A DNA stretch of 64,000 bases from an uncultured Bartonella sp. Lineage in GTDB: Bacteria > Pseudomonadota > Alphaproteobacteria > Rhizobiales > Rhizobiaceae. A program made the translations under genes and the position numbers. Location of the stretch: NCBI RefSeq assembly GCF_946479275.1, contig NZ_CAMLFE010000005.1, positions 1 through 64,000 of the forward strand, given 5' to 3'. Below the pieces are notes generated by a model. It did not search any database. It was not told where the DNA came from and saw only the letters and a program-made list of their open reading frames with translations. This document shows, piece by piece, positions 19,606 to 28,780 of the stretch (position 1 is the stretch's first letter; every line of letters begins with the position of its first letter).

Positions 19606-20511
19606 ATGGCTATTGCTCGCGACATCAATGTGGAAGCACCAACCGATCTGGCGGTGAAAGCCCGCATCCAGTCAGCGAGATTGCCCGATCTAATTGTCGA
19701 AGCACGCCACATTGCCAATACATTGATGAGCGGCTATCATGGCAGAAAAAAACGTGGCAACGGCGATAATTTCTGGCAATTCCGCCCCTATGTGGAAGGG
19801 GAACCGGTTTCGCGCATTGACTGGCGTCGTTCGGCGCGCGACGATCATATCTATCTTCGCGATCAGGAATGGGCCGCAGCTCAAACCGTGTGGATATTGC
19901 CTGACCAATCACCATCCATGCACTATCAATCGCGCTTTTCAGACATGCCCAAGGATAGTTATGCCATGTTGATGGCGCTGACCCTTTGCGAGCTTTTTTC
20001 CCGCTCTGGCGAACGTGTTGCCGTGCCCGGTCTCATGGCGCCAACGCGCTCGCGCAATGCTGCCGAGGAGATGGCACTTACCTTTACAACGCTCAAAGCA
20101 CCATTGACATTCGGCAATTTTCCGGACGTAAGCCGCCATTCGCATATCATCATATTAAGCGATTTTCTGGATGATCCGGATAAAATTGCCGGAACCTTTG
20201 CAAAACTTGCAAGCGCCAATGTTACGGCACATTTTGTCGAGGTTTGCGACCCTGCCGAAGAACGTTTTCCCTATCATGGACGTGTCGAATTCATTGATCC
20301 CGAAAGCCACCGGCGCTTCCTTGCAGGGCGCGCGGAAACATTTCACGATGCGTATTTGCTGAGCTATAAAGCGCGCCGCCAGAGTTTTGCCGATCTCGCT
20401 AAAAACACCGGCGCAAGCTATCATGTCGCACCAACCGACAAAAAACCGAGTTCAGTCATTCTGGCGCTCGCCACTATGATCGGTCAGGCTTCCGGCTACA
20501 GGAGAGGATAG
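19606..20511 (+). CDS. DUF58 domain protein
   Basis: A 301-residue cytoplasmic protein with the DUF58 signature FRPYVEGEPVSRIDWRRSAR at about 61-80 and a von Willebrand-like fold behind it (DDHIYLRDQEWAAAQTVWILPDQSPSM, with DQSPSM resembling a degenerate MIDAS DxSxS). It is the standard partner of MoxR ATPases. It lies 79 bases after the MoxR gene and 2 bases before the next gene. Role: probably adaptor between the ATPase and the membrane proteins downstream (inference). Confidence 0.92.
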   Translation: MAIARDINVEAPTDLAVKARIQSARLPDLIVEARHIANTLMSGYHGRKKRGNGDNFWQFRPYVEGEPVSRIDWRRSARDDHIYLRDQEWAAAQTVWILPDQSPSMHYQSRFSDMPKDSYAMLMALTLCELFSRSGERVAVPGLMAPTRSRNAAEEMALTFTTLKAPLTFGNFPDVSRHSHIIILSDFLDDPDKIAGTFAKLASANVTAHFVEVCDPAEERFPYHGRVEFIDPESHRRFLAGRAETFHDAYLLSYKARRQSFADLAKNTGASYHVAPTDKKPSSVILALATMIGQASGYRRG

Positions 20512-20513
20512 GC

Positions 20514-23348
20514 ATGGGCTTTGCTGCACCTTTTCTCCTGCTTTTTCTGATTGCTTTACCGGCAATCTGGTGGCTTCTTCATGTCACACCACCGGCTCCG
20601 ACGGAGGAAAAATTTCCGCCGCTTCAGCTATTATTGAAAATTGCCAATAAACAGGAAACACCGAACCGTACGCCATGGTGGTTGCTTTTGTTGCGCCTTC
20701 TCATGGTGGCGATTGTTATTTTTGCCTTTGCCGATCCGATCTGGCGTCCGGCAACAACTGTTTTGAAAGGCAATGCCCCCCTTGTTGTTGTCATTGATAA
20801 TGGCTGGTCATCGGTTCACGACTGGGAAAAGCGCGTCAATGCTGCACTTGATCTCGTAAAACAGGCGGAAGCGGCAAAAAAGACGATCTACATTGCTGCG
20901 ACCGCCGACAATGACAATCAGGATATCCGCCCGCTCAATAGCGAAGAAGCAACAAAACGTATTTACACGATGCGCCCGCTCCCCTTACCCACCCACCGGT
21001 TATCTGTCATCAAACGGCTTGAAGTCGCGCTTGACGGCAAAAAAGCCGATATTGCCTATCTGTCGGACGGATTGCGCATGGTTGAAGATGGCGAGGCTTT
21101 TCACAAACTTCTGGACAATGCCGAAAGCAACATCTTTCTTTATGAGGGAAGCATTTCAAACCTTGTCGGTATAACATCGGCCAAGAACGAAAGCGGGTCG
21201 CTGGCTGTCGATCTTGTGCGTGGAAAAGCGGATGGTGAAAAAATCCTGTCCCTTGGGGCCTTTGACCGTGAAGGGCGGATGATTGCAGACACAGAAACCC
21301 GTTTTGAAGACGGGGAAACATCAACTGTTTCCGCTTTCAATTTACCGCTTGAAATGAAAAACGATATTGCTGCAATCAAGGTAAACGGCCAACAGGATGT
21401 TGCAAGCACATTCCTTTCCGATACGAGAAACCATGTCTATCGGGTGGGAATGGTTTCCCCTTCTCTAAACGAATTGACACAACCCTTGTTATCGCCGCTC
21501 TATTATGTCGATAAAGCCCTTCAGGGGCGTGTCGATATTGTTGCTGTCAATAGCAACAGTTTCGACGAGGCTATAAATAAACTGACACTCCAGCATCCCT
21601 CGACAATTATTCTGGGTGATGTTGTCAATATGCCCGAAGCGGCACAGCAAAAACTGAACCGATTTGTCGAAGACGGTGGCGCGCTTATCCGCTTTGCCGG
21701 CCAAAATCTTGCAAGCAACGATAATGAAGACATATTGCTGCCGGTAAAATTGCGCCATGGAGAGCGGCAATTGGGCGGAGTGATGTCTTGGGCAACACCA
21801 CAAAAACTTGCACCTTTACCGAAAAAAGGCATTTTTGCCGATCTTTCCTATCCGGAAGATGTCACTGTTTCGCGGCAAATTCTCGCCGAACCAAGCCCCG
21901 AACTTTTTGATCATACATGGCTCAGTCTTGCCGACGGCACACCTCTTGTTACCGCCCGCGCGCGCGGTAAAGGGATGTTGATTTTTATTCATACTTCAGC
22001 CGATCCGACATGGTCAACGCTGCCGCTTTCCGGCTTTTTTGTCGATATGATGCAGCGACTTACAGAAACCGGCGGTCACACCGGCGACGACAACAGTGCC
22101 AAGAAAAACGATGAAAATATCGCGCGTGAACCGTGGCAGGTCATTGATATAAAAGGCGAACTTGTTCCCGCACCCTCGACAGTCTCTCCGCTTACTTTGA
22201 CTGATAAAACGGAAGCTCTCCCCTCTTTCAACCATCCCCCCGGTTTCTATGGGCAGAAAGACAATCTCTATGCGGTTAATCTTTTCGATAAAGAAGACAG
22301 TTTCACGCCGCTTGAAACCGAAATTTTTGCCGGAAAAGTACATTTGATGGACTATTCGGATGATGTTGAAAAACACCTGACCGGTCCGCTTTTGGCAATT
22401 GCTATCGCACTTTTTGCACTTGATACGCTTGTCACGCTCGGTGCTTCGAGACTGTTTAGCCCGAAATCGGGATTGCGCTTTAACAAAAGCAAATTTCTTG
22501 TTCTTGCTCTTGCCGTGACAGTTCTTTTTGCAATCGGCCAAATGTTTGTTTCCAAGCCGGTCTTTGCCGAAAAGCTTTCTGCCAATGATGCGGCAATGGT
22601 GCAATCGGCAGGCAAAACCCGCCTTGCTTACGTCATAACCGGCCTTGATGAAATTGATGACACAAGCAAAACCGGTCTTGAAGCGTTAAGCCAATTTCTC
22701 CAAACGCGTACTACAATTGATCCGGGTCCTGTTGCCGGTCTTGATCTTGATAAAGATGAGCTTGCCTTTTATCCGCTCATCTATTGGCCGGTCGACGCAA
22801 ATTCGCCAATGCCGACGCAAAAAGCCATCGACAAAATCAACACTTATATGCGTCAGGGCGGCACAGTGCTGTTTGATACCCATGACCAGATTGAAACCGG
22901 CATGGATTTGAGTGGTAAAACCACCGCCAATAACCAGCGCCTGCGTGATATTCTCAATGGCCTCAACATTCCCGAACTCGAACAGGCTCCACCCGACCAT
23001 GTGATCTCGCGCTCGTTTTTCATTATGCCGGATTTCCCCGGTCGTTACAGAGGCTCGCCTTTGTGGATTCTGTCATCGGCTCTCGGAGGTAACGACAAGC
23101 GTCCGATTCATGCAGGCGATGGTGTAAGCTCGATTCTTATTACCGCCAACGATCTTGCCGGTGCCTGGGCACATGATGGCAAAGGCGCATGGAAATACCC
23201 GCTTGTACCCGATGACGAGATGCAACGCGTCTGGGCTTTCCGCGGGGGGCTCAATATTGTCATGTATATTCTTACCGGCAACTACAAAGCCGATCAGGTG
23301 CACGTACCGGCACTTCTTGAACGTTTGGGACAGGAAAAATCACAATGA
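20514..23348 (+). CDS. Large membrane protein with BatA-like N-terminus and DUF4159
   Basis: A 944-residue protein of the alphaproteobacterial DUF4159 family. The N-terminus has two membrane helices around a short loop (FAAPFLLLFLIALPAIWWLLHV and WWLLLLRLLMVAIVIFAFADPIW), the BatA/aerotolerance-type module. A vWA-like domain follows (VVVIDNGWSSVHDWEKR). Two more helices lie at about 625-680 (LLAIAIALFALDTLVTLG and FLVLALAVTVLFAIGQMFV). The C-terminal 220 residues are the DUF4159 domain, starting near SAGKTRLAYVITGLDEIDD and containing GGTVLFDTHDQ. The last four bases overlap the next start as ATGA, so the two are coupled. Confidence 0.9.
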   Translation: MGFAAPFLLLFLIALPAIWWLLHVTPPAPTEEKFPPLQLLLKIANKQETPNRTPWWLLLLRLLMVAIVIFAFADPIWRPATTVLKGNAPLVVVIDNGWSSVHDWEKRVNAALDLVKQAEAAKKTIYIAATADNDNQDIRPLNSEEATKRIYTMRPLPLPTHRLSVIKRLEVALDGKKADIAYLSDGLRMVEDGEAFHKLLDNAESNIFLYEGSISNLVGITSAKNESGSLAVDLVRGKADGEKILSLGAFDREGRMIADTETRFEDGETSTVSAFNLPLEMKNDIAAIKVNGQQDVASTFLSDTRNHVYRVGMVSPSLNELTQPLLSPLYYVDKALQGRVDIVAVNSNSFDEAINKLTLQHPSTIILGDVVNMPEAAQQKLNRFVEDGGALIRFAGQNLASNDNEDILLPVKLRHGERQLGGVMSWATPQKLAPLPKKGIFADLSYPEDVTVSRQILAEPSPELFDHTWLSLADGTPLVTARARGKGMLIFIHTSADPTWSTLPLSGFFVDMMQRLTETGGHTGDDNSAKKNDENIAREPWQVIDIKGELVPAPSTVSPLTLTDKTEALPSFNHPPGFYGQKDNLYAVNLFDKEDSFTPLETEIFAGKVHLMDYSDDVEKHLTGPLLAIAIALFALDTLVTLGASRLFSPKSGLRFNKSKFLVLALAVTVLFAIGQMFVSKPVFAEKLSANDAAMVQSAGKTRLAYVITGLDEIDDTSKTGLEALSQFLQTRTTIDPGPVAGLDLDKDELAFYPLIYWPVDANSPMPTQKAIDKINTYMRQGGTVLFDTHDQIETGMDLSGKTTANNQRLRDILNGLNIPELEQAPPDHVISRSFFIMPDFPGRYRGSPLWILSSALGGNDKRPIHAGDGVSSILITANDLAGAWAHDGKGAWKYPLVPDDEMQRVWAFRGGLNIVMYILTGNYKADQVHVPALLERLGQEKSQ

Positions 23349-25471
23349 ACCAGTCACTTGCGTTTGAACCGTTTTTATCCTGGACATCCAGTCTCGCACT
23401 GATCGGCGTGGCGCTTTTATTTGTCGTCGTGGCACTTGTTTTACGCAAACGCGGAGCAATTTTGCGAACCCTTGCTCTTGCGGTTCTCGCACTAGCCCTC
23501 CTCAACCCTGTCATGGTCGAAGAACAAAGAGAGCCATTAACAAGCATTGTCGGTGTGGTGGTGGACAAGAGCCAGAGCCAGAATTTCGGCAACCGCACCA
23601 AAGATAGTGAAGAGGCACTCGAAGCCTTAAAACAAGAATTTTCAAAACATCCGGAATTCGAACCCCGTTACATTGATACAAAAACGGTTTCCGACAATAA
23701 TAACGGTAGTGAAACAAGACTGTTCACGCCGTTAAACGAAGCAATTTCCGATGTCCCCCCCGCCCGTTATGCAGGCACAATCCTGATTACCGACGGTCAG
23801 GTTCATGACATAGAGGCGGCAAATGCCAATACATCCGGTGAAAAGCCGGTCAATGCCCTTATTACCGGTGAACCTGACGAATATGACCGGCAGATCAGGT
23901 TTGTCGATCCGCCACGTTTCGGAATTACCAACAAACCGTTCAAAATCAGGTTTGAAATAGACGATAAAGGCAAAGTCCCCTCTTCTGCCGGTAAGGCAAT
24001 GGTAGAACTTAAAGTCAACGGCAATATTGTCCTCCATCAAGCCCAAGAAACAAACAAGGAAATCGAAACCGAAATTACACTTCCCCATGCCGGAAAGAAC
24101 ATTGTCGAAGTTTCAACCGCTCCGCTTGAAGGAGAGCTTACCAATGTCAACAATGCGGCAGTTACAATCATTGACGGTGTGCGCGAAAATTTGCGCGTCC
24201 TCCTCGTCTCGGGGGAACCACATAACGGCGAACGCACATGGCGCGACCTATTAAAAAGCGACCCCAGTATCGACCTTGTCCATTTCACGATTTTGCGCCC
24301 GCCGGAAAAAGCCGACAATACGCCGCTGAGCCAACTTTCCCTGATTGTCTTTCCGACGACCGAACTTTTTGTCGACAAAATCAACGATTTTGATCTGGTG
24401 ATTTTCGACCGTTACCAGCACTATAATGTATTGCCTTTAATCTATTACGACTATGTCGCCCAATATGTGAAAAATGGCGGTGCACTGCTGATGGCAACAG
24501 GCCCTGAATTTGCCGGTGAAAATTCGCTTGCCCGCACACCGCTATTGAGTGTTTTACCGGCATTGCCAAGTGGCGAGGTGATAGAAAAGCCGTTTACTCC
24601 GGCCGTTACCAAAGCCGGAATGCGCCACCCTGTTACACGCGGGCTCACTAATGTAACAGCAAATGACGAATCTTCCAGAACGCAGGATGCCGTCAAGGGC
24701 AATTGGGGGCGCTGGTTACGCCAGCTTGCTGTTCAGGATACGTCGAAAAGCACTGTTGTCATGAATGGCGCGGATAACCGCCCGCTTATGTTGCTTTCCC
24801 ATATGGGTGAAGGACGCGTCGGTATGTTGCTATCGGATGAAGGGTGGTTATGGGCACGCGGTTTTGAAGGTGGTGGCCCCTATGCTGCGCTTTATAGACG
24901 CATGGCGCATTGGTTGATGAAAGAACCGGAGCTTGAGGAAGAAGCACTGACAGCATCAGGTGAAGAAAACCGCCTTACCATTCGCCGGCAAACAATGGCC
25001 GACAAACCGGATATTGCAAAAGTCTATTTTCCTTCCGGAAAAACTGTCGACGTTACTTTGAATAAAGTCGAGCCCGGCGTTTTTGAAGCAAATCTCGACA
25101 CCGATGAAATCGGATTGTTCAAGGTTACGAATGGCGACAAGGAAGCTTTGACACATATCGGCCCGATCAATTCGCCCGAATATGCCGAATTGATTTCGAC
25201 AGGCGAAAAGCTTTCACCCCTTGCCGAAGCAACCGGTGGCGCAATCACGCGGCTCCACCAGAAAGCGGGTGCCACAATCAAACTGCCTGCCATCGACATT
25301 ATAAAAGGTAAAAGCATTGAACCTGCAAATAAGCAAAACCGCATTTTGCTCAATGCGCCGACTGAAACGAGGCTTACCAACACATCTGCCTTCCCGCTGT
25401 TTAATGGCGTTCTGGCACTTGTCGCTTCGCTGCTTTTGCTCGCAAGTCTCTGGTATAGAGAAGGCCGCTAG
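23345..25471 (+). CDS. Membrane protein with glutamine amidotransferase-like domain
   Basis: A 708-residue protein that ends the MoxR operon. Two N-terminal membrane helices (SLALIGVALLFVVVALVL and LRTLALAVLALALLNPVMV) and one at the C-terminus (GVLALVASLLLLASLWY) place the large middle part in the periplasm. That part begins with a vWA-like segment (VGVVVDKSQSQ) and includes a class I glutamine amidotransferase-like region (FDLVIFDRYQHYNVLP, YVKNGGALLMATGPEF) without a recognisable catalytic triad. This arrangement is shared with homologues always found after DUF4159 genes. No biochemical function is known. Confidence 0.88.
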   Translation: MNQSLAFEPFLSWTSSLALIGVALLFVVVALVLRKRGAILRTLALAVLALALLNPVMVEEQREPLTSIVGVVVDKSQSQNFGNRTKDSEEALEALKQEFSKHPEFEPRYIDTKTVSDNNNGSETRLFTPLNEAISDVPPARYAGTILITDGQVHDIEAANANTSGEKPVNALITGEPDEYDRQIRFVDPPRFGITNKPFKIRFEIDDKGKVPSSAGKAMVELKVNGNIVLHQAQETNKEIETEITLPHAGKNIVEVSTAPLEGELTNVNNAAVTIIDGVRENLRVLLVSGEPHNGERTWRDLLKSDPSIDLVHFTILRPPEKADNTPLSQLSLIVFPTTELFVDKINDFDLVIFDRYQHYNVLPLIYYDYVAQYVKNGGALLMATGPEFAGENSLARTPLLSVLPALPSGEVIEKPFTPAVTKAGMRHPVTRGLTNVTANDESSRTQDAVKGNWGRWLRQLAVQDTSKSTVVMNGADNRPLMLLSHMGEGRVGMLLSDEGWLWARGFEGGGPYAALYRRMAHWLMKEPELEEEALTASGEENRLTIRRQTMADKPDIAKVYFPSGKTVDVTLNKVEPGVFEANLDTDEIGLFKVTNGDKEALTHIGPINSPEYAELISTGEKLSPLAEATGGAITRLHQKAGATIKLPAIDIIKGKSIEPANKQNRILLNAPTETRLTNTSAFPLFNGVLALVASLLLLASLWYREGR

Positions 25472-25756
25472 GGTTTGAGCCGCCTTCTCTCACCAGTATG
25501 ACAAAACTCAAGACAATGATTTTTAATGCCCACCCGTTGGCCTTAACGAATGGCAAAGTAATTAAAATGTTCTTATGCTTTTTGAATAATTACGCGTTAT
25601 AGTTGTGAATATCGCCGTGTTCTAACGATCATATGAAAACAACAGCTCTCGAAAATTTGCTCTTTTATTCAAGGTCAAAATAATAAAGGCAAAGAAAACC
25701 TTTATTGCAAGGTCATACAAAAACGTAACTTAGGATTTCTTCGTGCCTTTAAAAAA
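25472..25756. other. Convergent gap, no feature
   Basis: 285 bases between the MoxR operon and the convergent acetyltransferase gene. I see no clear terminator. Confidence 0.4.
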
Positions 25757-26320
25757 TCAGCCTCGCCACTTTGCCTGACTTTTATGGCACACAAGGCCTT
25801 TGACACCGGCAATTGTTCCATCAACGAGTTCAAGAGCCAATAAACGTTCCGGATTGACCGGACGGGGCATAACAAAATCGGCAGCCGATACTTTGGAAAA
25901 CCCGAAACGACGGTAATAGGGCTCATCCCCTGCGAGCAGAATAAATGGCACACCCGCTTTTCTGGTCTGCTCTATCGTGTGGTTCATGAGCAGGCTTCCG
26001 AGCCCGAGACTTCTGAATTTCGGTGAAACAACAATTGGCCCCAGAAGATAGGCATCAATCTCTCCCACGGTAATTGGCGTCATGCGGATTGTTCCGACAA
26101 GTTTACTATTTATGAGTGCAATGAAAGAAAGAGCCATGTCGTGCCCACCCTCCTCACGAATAAGATGGGCAGCACGGGTAAAACGGGCGGGGCCGAAGGC
26201 CTCGCTATTCATAGTTTCGATAATGTCCTGATAATCCGGAGTCTCGGAAATGATCGTAATGTCGTTTCGAGACGTTGGGGACGAGGATGAAACTGCGCAA
26301 ACGTTTGAATGTTTTTCCAT
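25757..26320 (-). CDS. GNAT-family N-acetyltransferase
   Basis: A 187-residue acetyl-CoA-dependent acetyltransferase of the YhbS-like subgroup. The acetyl-CoA loop is LGPIVVSPKFRSLGLGSLLMNH (about 108-129, pattern R-x-x-G-x-G), followed by GVPFILLAGDEPYYRRFGF, a segment typical of this subgroup. The first 20 residues are Ser-rich and not conserved. It is monocistronic and the substrate is unknown. Confidence 0.88.
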   Translation of the reverse strand: MEKHSNVCAVSSSSPTSRNDITIISETPDYQDIIETMNSEAFGPARFTRAAHLIREEGGHDMALSFIALINSKLVGTIRMTPITVGEIDAYLLGPIVVSPKFRSLGLGSLLMNHTIEQTRKAGVPFILLAGDEPYYRRFGFSKVSAADFVMPRPVNPERLLALELVDGTIAGVKGLVCHKSQAKWRG

Positions 26321-26933
26321 TTTTGTTACCGGTAAAAAACGCGAACAAAATCAATAGGGCGAGAAGCAGAAATCAAAACTTGTTCATCGTCGTTGAACCG
26401 GAAAAAACATAAATTTCAACCCGTTTTTTTGAAGCCCGTTCAGGCAGTTATTTTATCGTCAGCTTCTTTGACGTCTTTTGAAAAAAGACGCCTTAAGCCC
26501 GATCCAATTGAAAGAAGAGAAGCAAAATATGCAACAACAAAATTATTGAAAGAGGAGAAAAAGTAAAAAATAGCGTTTTATTGTGTTTATTGCGAGCCGG
26601 TGCGCCACTCGAACACAATGATATATTTCTAAACTGTCACATTTGTTCAAAGTTGGAACAGAAAAATTCTTTTAAAAACCGGTTTTATAACTTGGCGTTG
26701 ATTCGACTTGGTTAATAATGACTTAACATTAACCGCGTTTTTCGCCGTTGTTTTTCCACAGGTAGCGGTTTTTGTTGCAATAATGATACAGTGAGCCTTC
26801 AAACAAGGCGATAAAGCGGCAAAAAGGCGATTGTTTGATTCAAATCAATGGATATTTCGGCTTAAATGGTTTTGAAAGTAATCCAACTACTGATGTGAAT
26901 AACGCACCACTTATTGATTTAGGAGACGTAAAT
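26321..26933. promoter_or_regulatory. Long upstream region of the OmpW gene
   Basis: 613 bases between divergently transcribed genes. It is AT-rich and contains a perfect CtrA-type box and a GANTC site (separate entry). A frame that continues upstream of the true ompW start to 26835 is not conserved. Confidence 0.5.
26700..26726. promoter_or_regulatory. CtrA box with adjacent GANTC site
   Basis: TTAA at 26712-26715, seven bases, TTAA at 26723-26726 is a perfect match to the CtrA recognition pattern TTAA-N7-TTAA. GATTC at 26700-26704 is a CcrM methylation site. A further TTAA at 26729-26732 follows. The box is 208 bases upstream of the OmpW start codon. Confidence 0.6.
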
Positions 26934-27653
26934 ATGAAGAAATTGATCGGTAGCAGTATCGTTGCGATCGCTGCAGCACTCAGCTTCTCAGGTTCAGCTT
27001 CGGCTGCCGATGTTCAGAGTGCCAAGCCTGTTGTTCAGGAAGCCCAAAGCCCATGGCAGATCCGCGTTCGCGCTCTTGGCGTTGTTCCGCGTGACAAAGG
27101 CCGTGTTCACCAGATCCCTGGCTCTGAAATGGATTTCTCGAGTACTGTCATTCCTGAACTTGACATCACTTACTATTTCACCAACAACATCGCTGCCGAA
27201 TTGATTTTGGGCACAACCTATTCGTCAATCGACGGTAAAGGTTCATTGCATGCAGCAGGTGCCGGCAAGCTTGGTAAAACATGGCTTTTGCCTCCGACAC
27301 TTACTGTTCAATACCACTTCACAAACTTCGGCGCATTCAAGCCGTATGTTGGTGCCGGTGTTAACTACACAATCTTCTACAACCAGGATGCTGACCACAA
27401 CTCCGCTGGCGTTGGTTTGAAAGACCTCGACATCGACAATACATGGGGCGGCGCTCTTCAAGTTGGCTTCGACTACATGCTCGACCAACACTGGGGCTTC
27501 AACTTTGATGTCAAGAAACTCTACCTCCGTCCGGATTTCGATGCCAAGCTGAACAATGCAACTTCTGCCGCTTTGGGTATGGATGAGCACATCAGCGGTA
27601 AAGCCAAGCTTGATCCGTGGCTGATCGGCGCTGGTGTAACCTATCGCTTCTAA
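26934..27653 (+). CDS. OmpW-family outer membrane protein
   Basis: A 239-residue eight-stranded beta-barrel protein. The start is the ATG at 26934, preceded by AGGAGA with a 7-base spacer; a longer frame from 26835 lacks a ribosome binding site and would spoil the signal peptide. The signal peptide is MKKLIGSSIVAIAAALSFSG..ASA, cut after about residue 23. The mature part begins SPWQIRVRALGVVPRD, the OmpW motif, with TYYFTNNIAAELILGTTYSS, LPPTLTVQYHFTNFGAFKPYVGAGVNYT and a terminal strand ending GVTYRF with the C-terminal Phe. OmpW proteins form narrow hydrophobic channels. It is monocistronic with a strong ribosome binding site and terminator, so is probably abundant. Confidence 0.94.
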   Translation: MKKLIGSSIVAIAAALSFSGSASAADVQSAKPVVQEAQSPWQIRVRALGVVPRDKGRVHQIPGSEMDFSSTVIPELDITYYFTNNIAAELILGTTYSSIDGKGSLHAAGAGKLGKTWLLPPTLTVQYHFTNFGAFKPYVGAGVNYTIFYNQDADHNSAGVGLKDLDIDNTWGGALQVGFDYMLDQHWGFNFDVKKLYLRPDFDAKLNNATSAALGMDEHISGKAKLDPWLIGAGVTYRF

Positions 27654-27705
27654 CAAAGGCGGGGGCTTGAAAAAGTAAATTGAGGGGGCTTGATTTACTT
27701 TTCGC

Positions 27706-27736
27706 AAAAAAAGGACGCTTTTTAGCGTCCTTTTTT
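27706..27736 (+). terminator. Intrinsic terminator of the OmpW gene
   Basis: AAAAAAGGACGCT (27707-27719), loop TTTT, AGCGTCCTTTTTT (27724-27736): a perfect 13-bp stem with the T run inside its 3' arm. A second, weaker AT-rich hairpin (AAAGTAAAT/ATTTACTTT) lies just before it at about 27672-27701. Confidence 0.88.
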
Positions 27737-27826
27737 GTTGCCTAAGCCTTTTGTTACCTGAGCCTTCTGTGACCTCTTCTTTCTGTTACCTGAGCCTTTT
27801 GTTGACTAAAACCTTTTGTTGTTATT
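27731..27826 (+). repeat. Degenerate tandem repeat after the OmpW gene, about 16-18-bp unit
   Basis: Successive units resemble TTTTGTTACCTGAGCC: TTTTTTGTTGCCTAAGCC, TTTTGTTACCTGAGCC, TTCTGTGACCTCTTC, TTTCTGTTACCTGAGCC, TTTTGTTGACTAAAACC and a last partial unit. The repeat begins in the T run of the terminator. Confidence 0.75.
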
Positions 27827-28780
27827 CTATTGTTGCCGGATGCCTTTTTGTCTCTTCTTTAACGTCCAATCGCCCAACGCCTGCTTAAGAAGCCAATGAT
27901 TTTCCGTTTTTAACGGATTGCAATCTTCATTTTTCAGCCAAATAAAATAGCTTCTGTCCGTATAGAATAGCCGATACTAAACTGCATGAATTGGCGCTCT
28001 CCCATCCAACAAATTTATCCAACCCTTTATCGGATCAATGAGGTCGCACCGTTAGTCGGAATACAGATAGTCATTTACGGGACAAGCAACTTAAAAGCCC
28101 TATTTTCTCTTTAGTATATCGGCTTATCCCACATGGCGTCGGTTGTTGCCCAACGTTCCCCTCTTCCTTATTAACCTTGTCGTTTCATGTTATAAGTCGC
28201 TTTTATCTTTGTTTGGTCGGCTGTGTCGTGATACTCGATCCGCAGATTGAATAGGAAGATTTCTTCATTTCCTGAAGTTCAGTCGGTCATTGACCTCATC
28301 AACCGACTAAAGCTGATTTTTATCACTTATCTTCTTGTGTCTGGAACAGAATGACGACCTTGCTTTATTGTCGCGAATGCATGTACTTACATAAAAGCGT
28401 GCTTCAATGCGCTTTATCCGGTGCTTGCAAAAACGCTTGCGCAAACTCCTTCGCTTGGGCGTGCCCCTTGTGCCTCTTCGCCCGGGCCAAGTTTTCGAAC
28501 AAATCTTGAGCCAAATTTGACAACACGTTTTGTTTTATAGGACATGTGACCCCCGCATTGCTTTGACCGGTCTACGCAACGCTTCCGATTGTTTCAACCA
28601 TCAGGATTGCATTGTGATTTCTTGATAGTGTCGAATAACTTGTCTCTTTTTTGTTGTTTTTTTCCGTTTTTTCACAAAACCTTACAATAAATTTGCCATT
28701 TTTTCCTTTCTATCCTTTTGTTTTTCTAGCTTTTTTGTTTTTTTGTTGCCTATTTTTATTGTCTCGCTATGTTCTGTGGG
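27827..28780. other. Long gene-free interval with a possible gene remnant
   Basis: About 950 bases. On the minus strand near 28404-28530 one frame reads NLAQDLFENLARAKRHKGHA and then QAKEFAQAFLQAPDKAH before a TGA; this is helix-like and charged but has no proper start, so it may be a remnant of a decayed gene. From 28640 to 28768 the plus strand is a run of T-rich sequence. No RNA gene is recognised. Confidence 0.35.
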
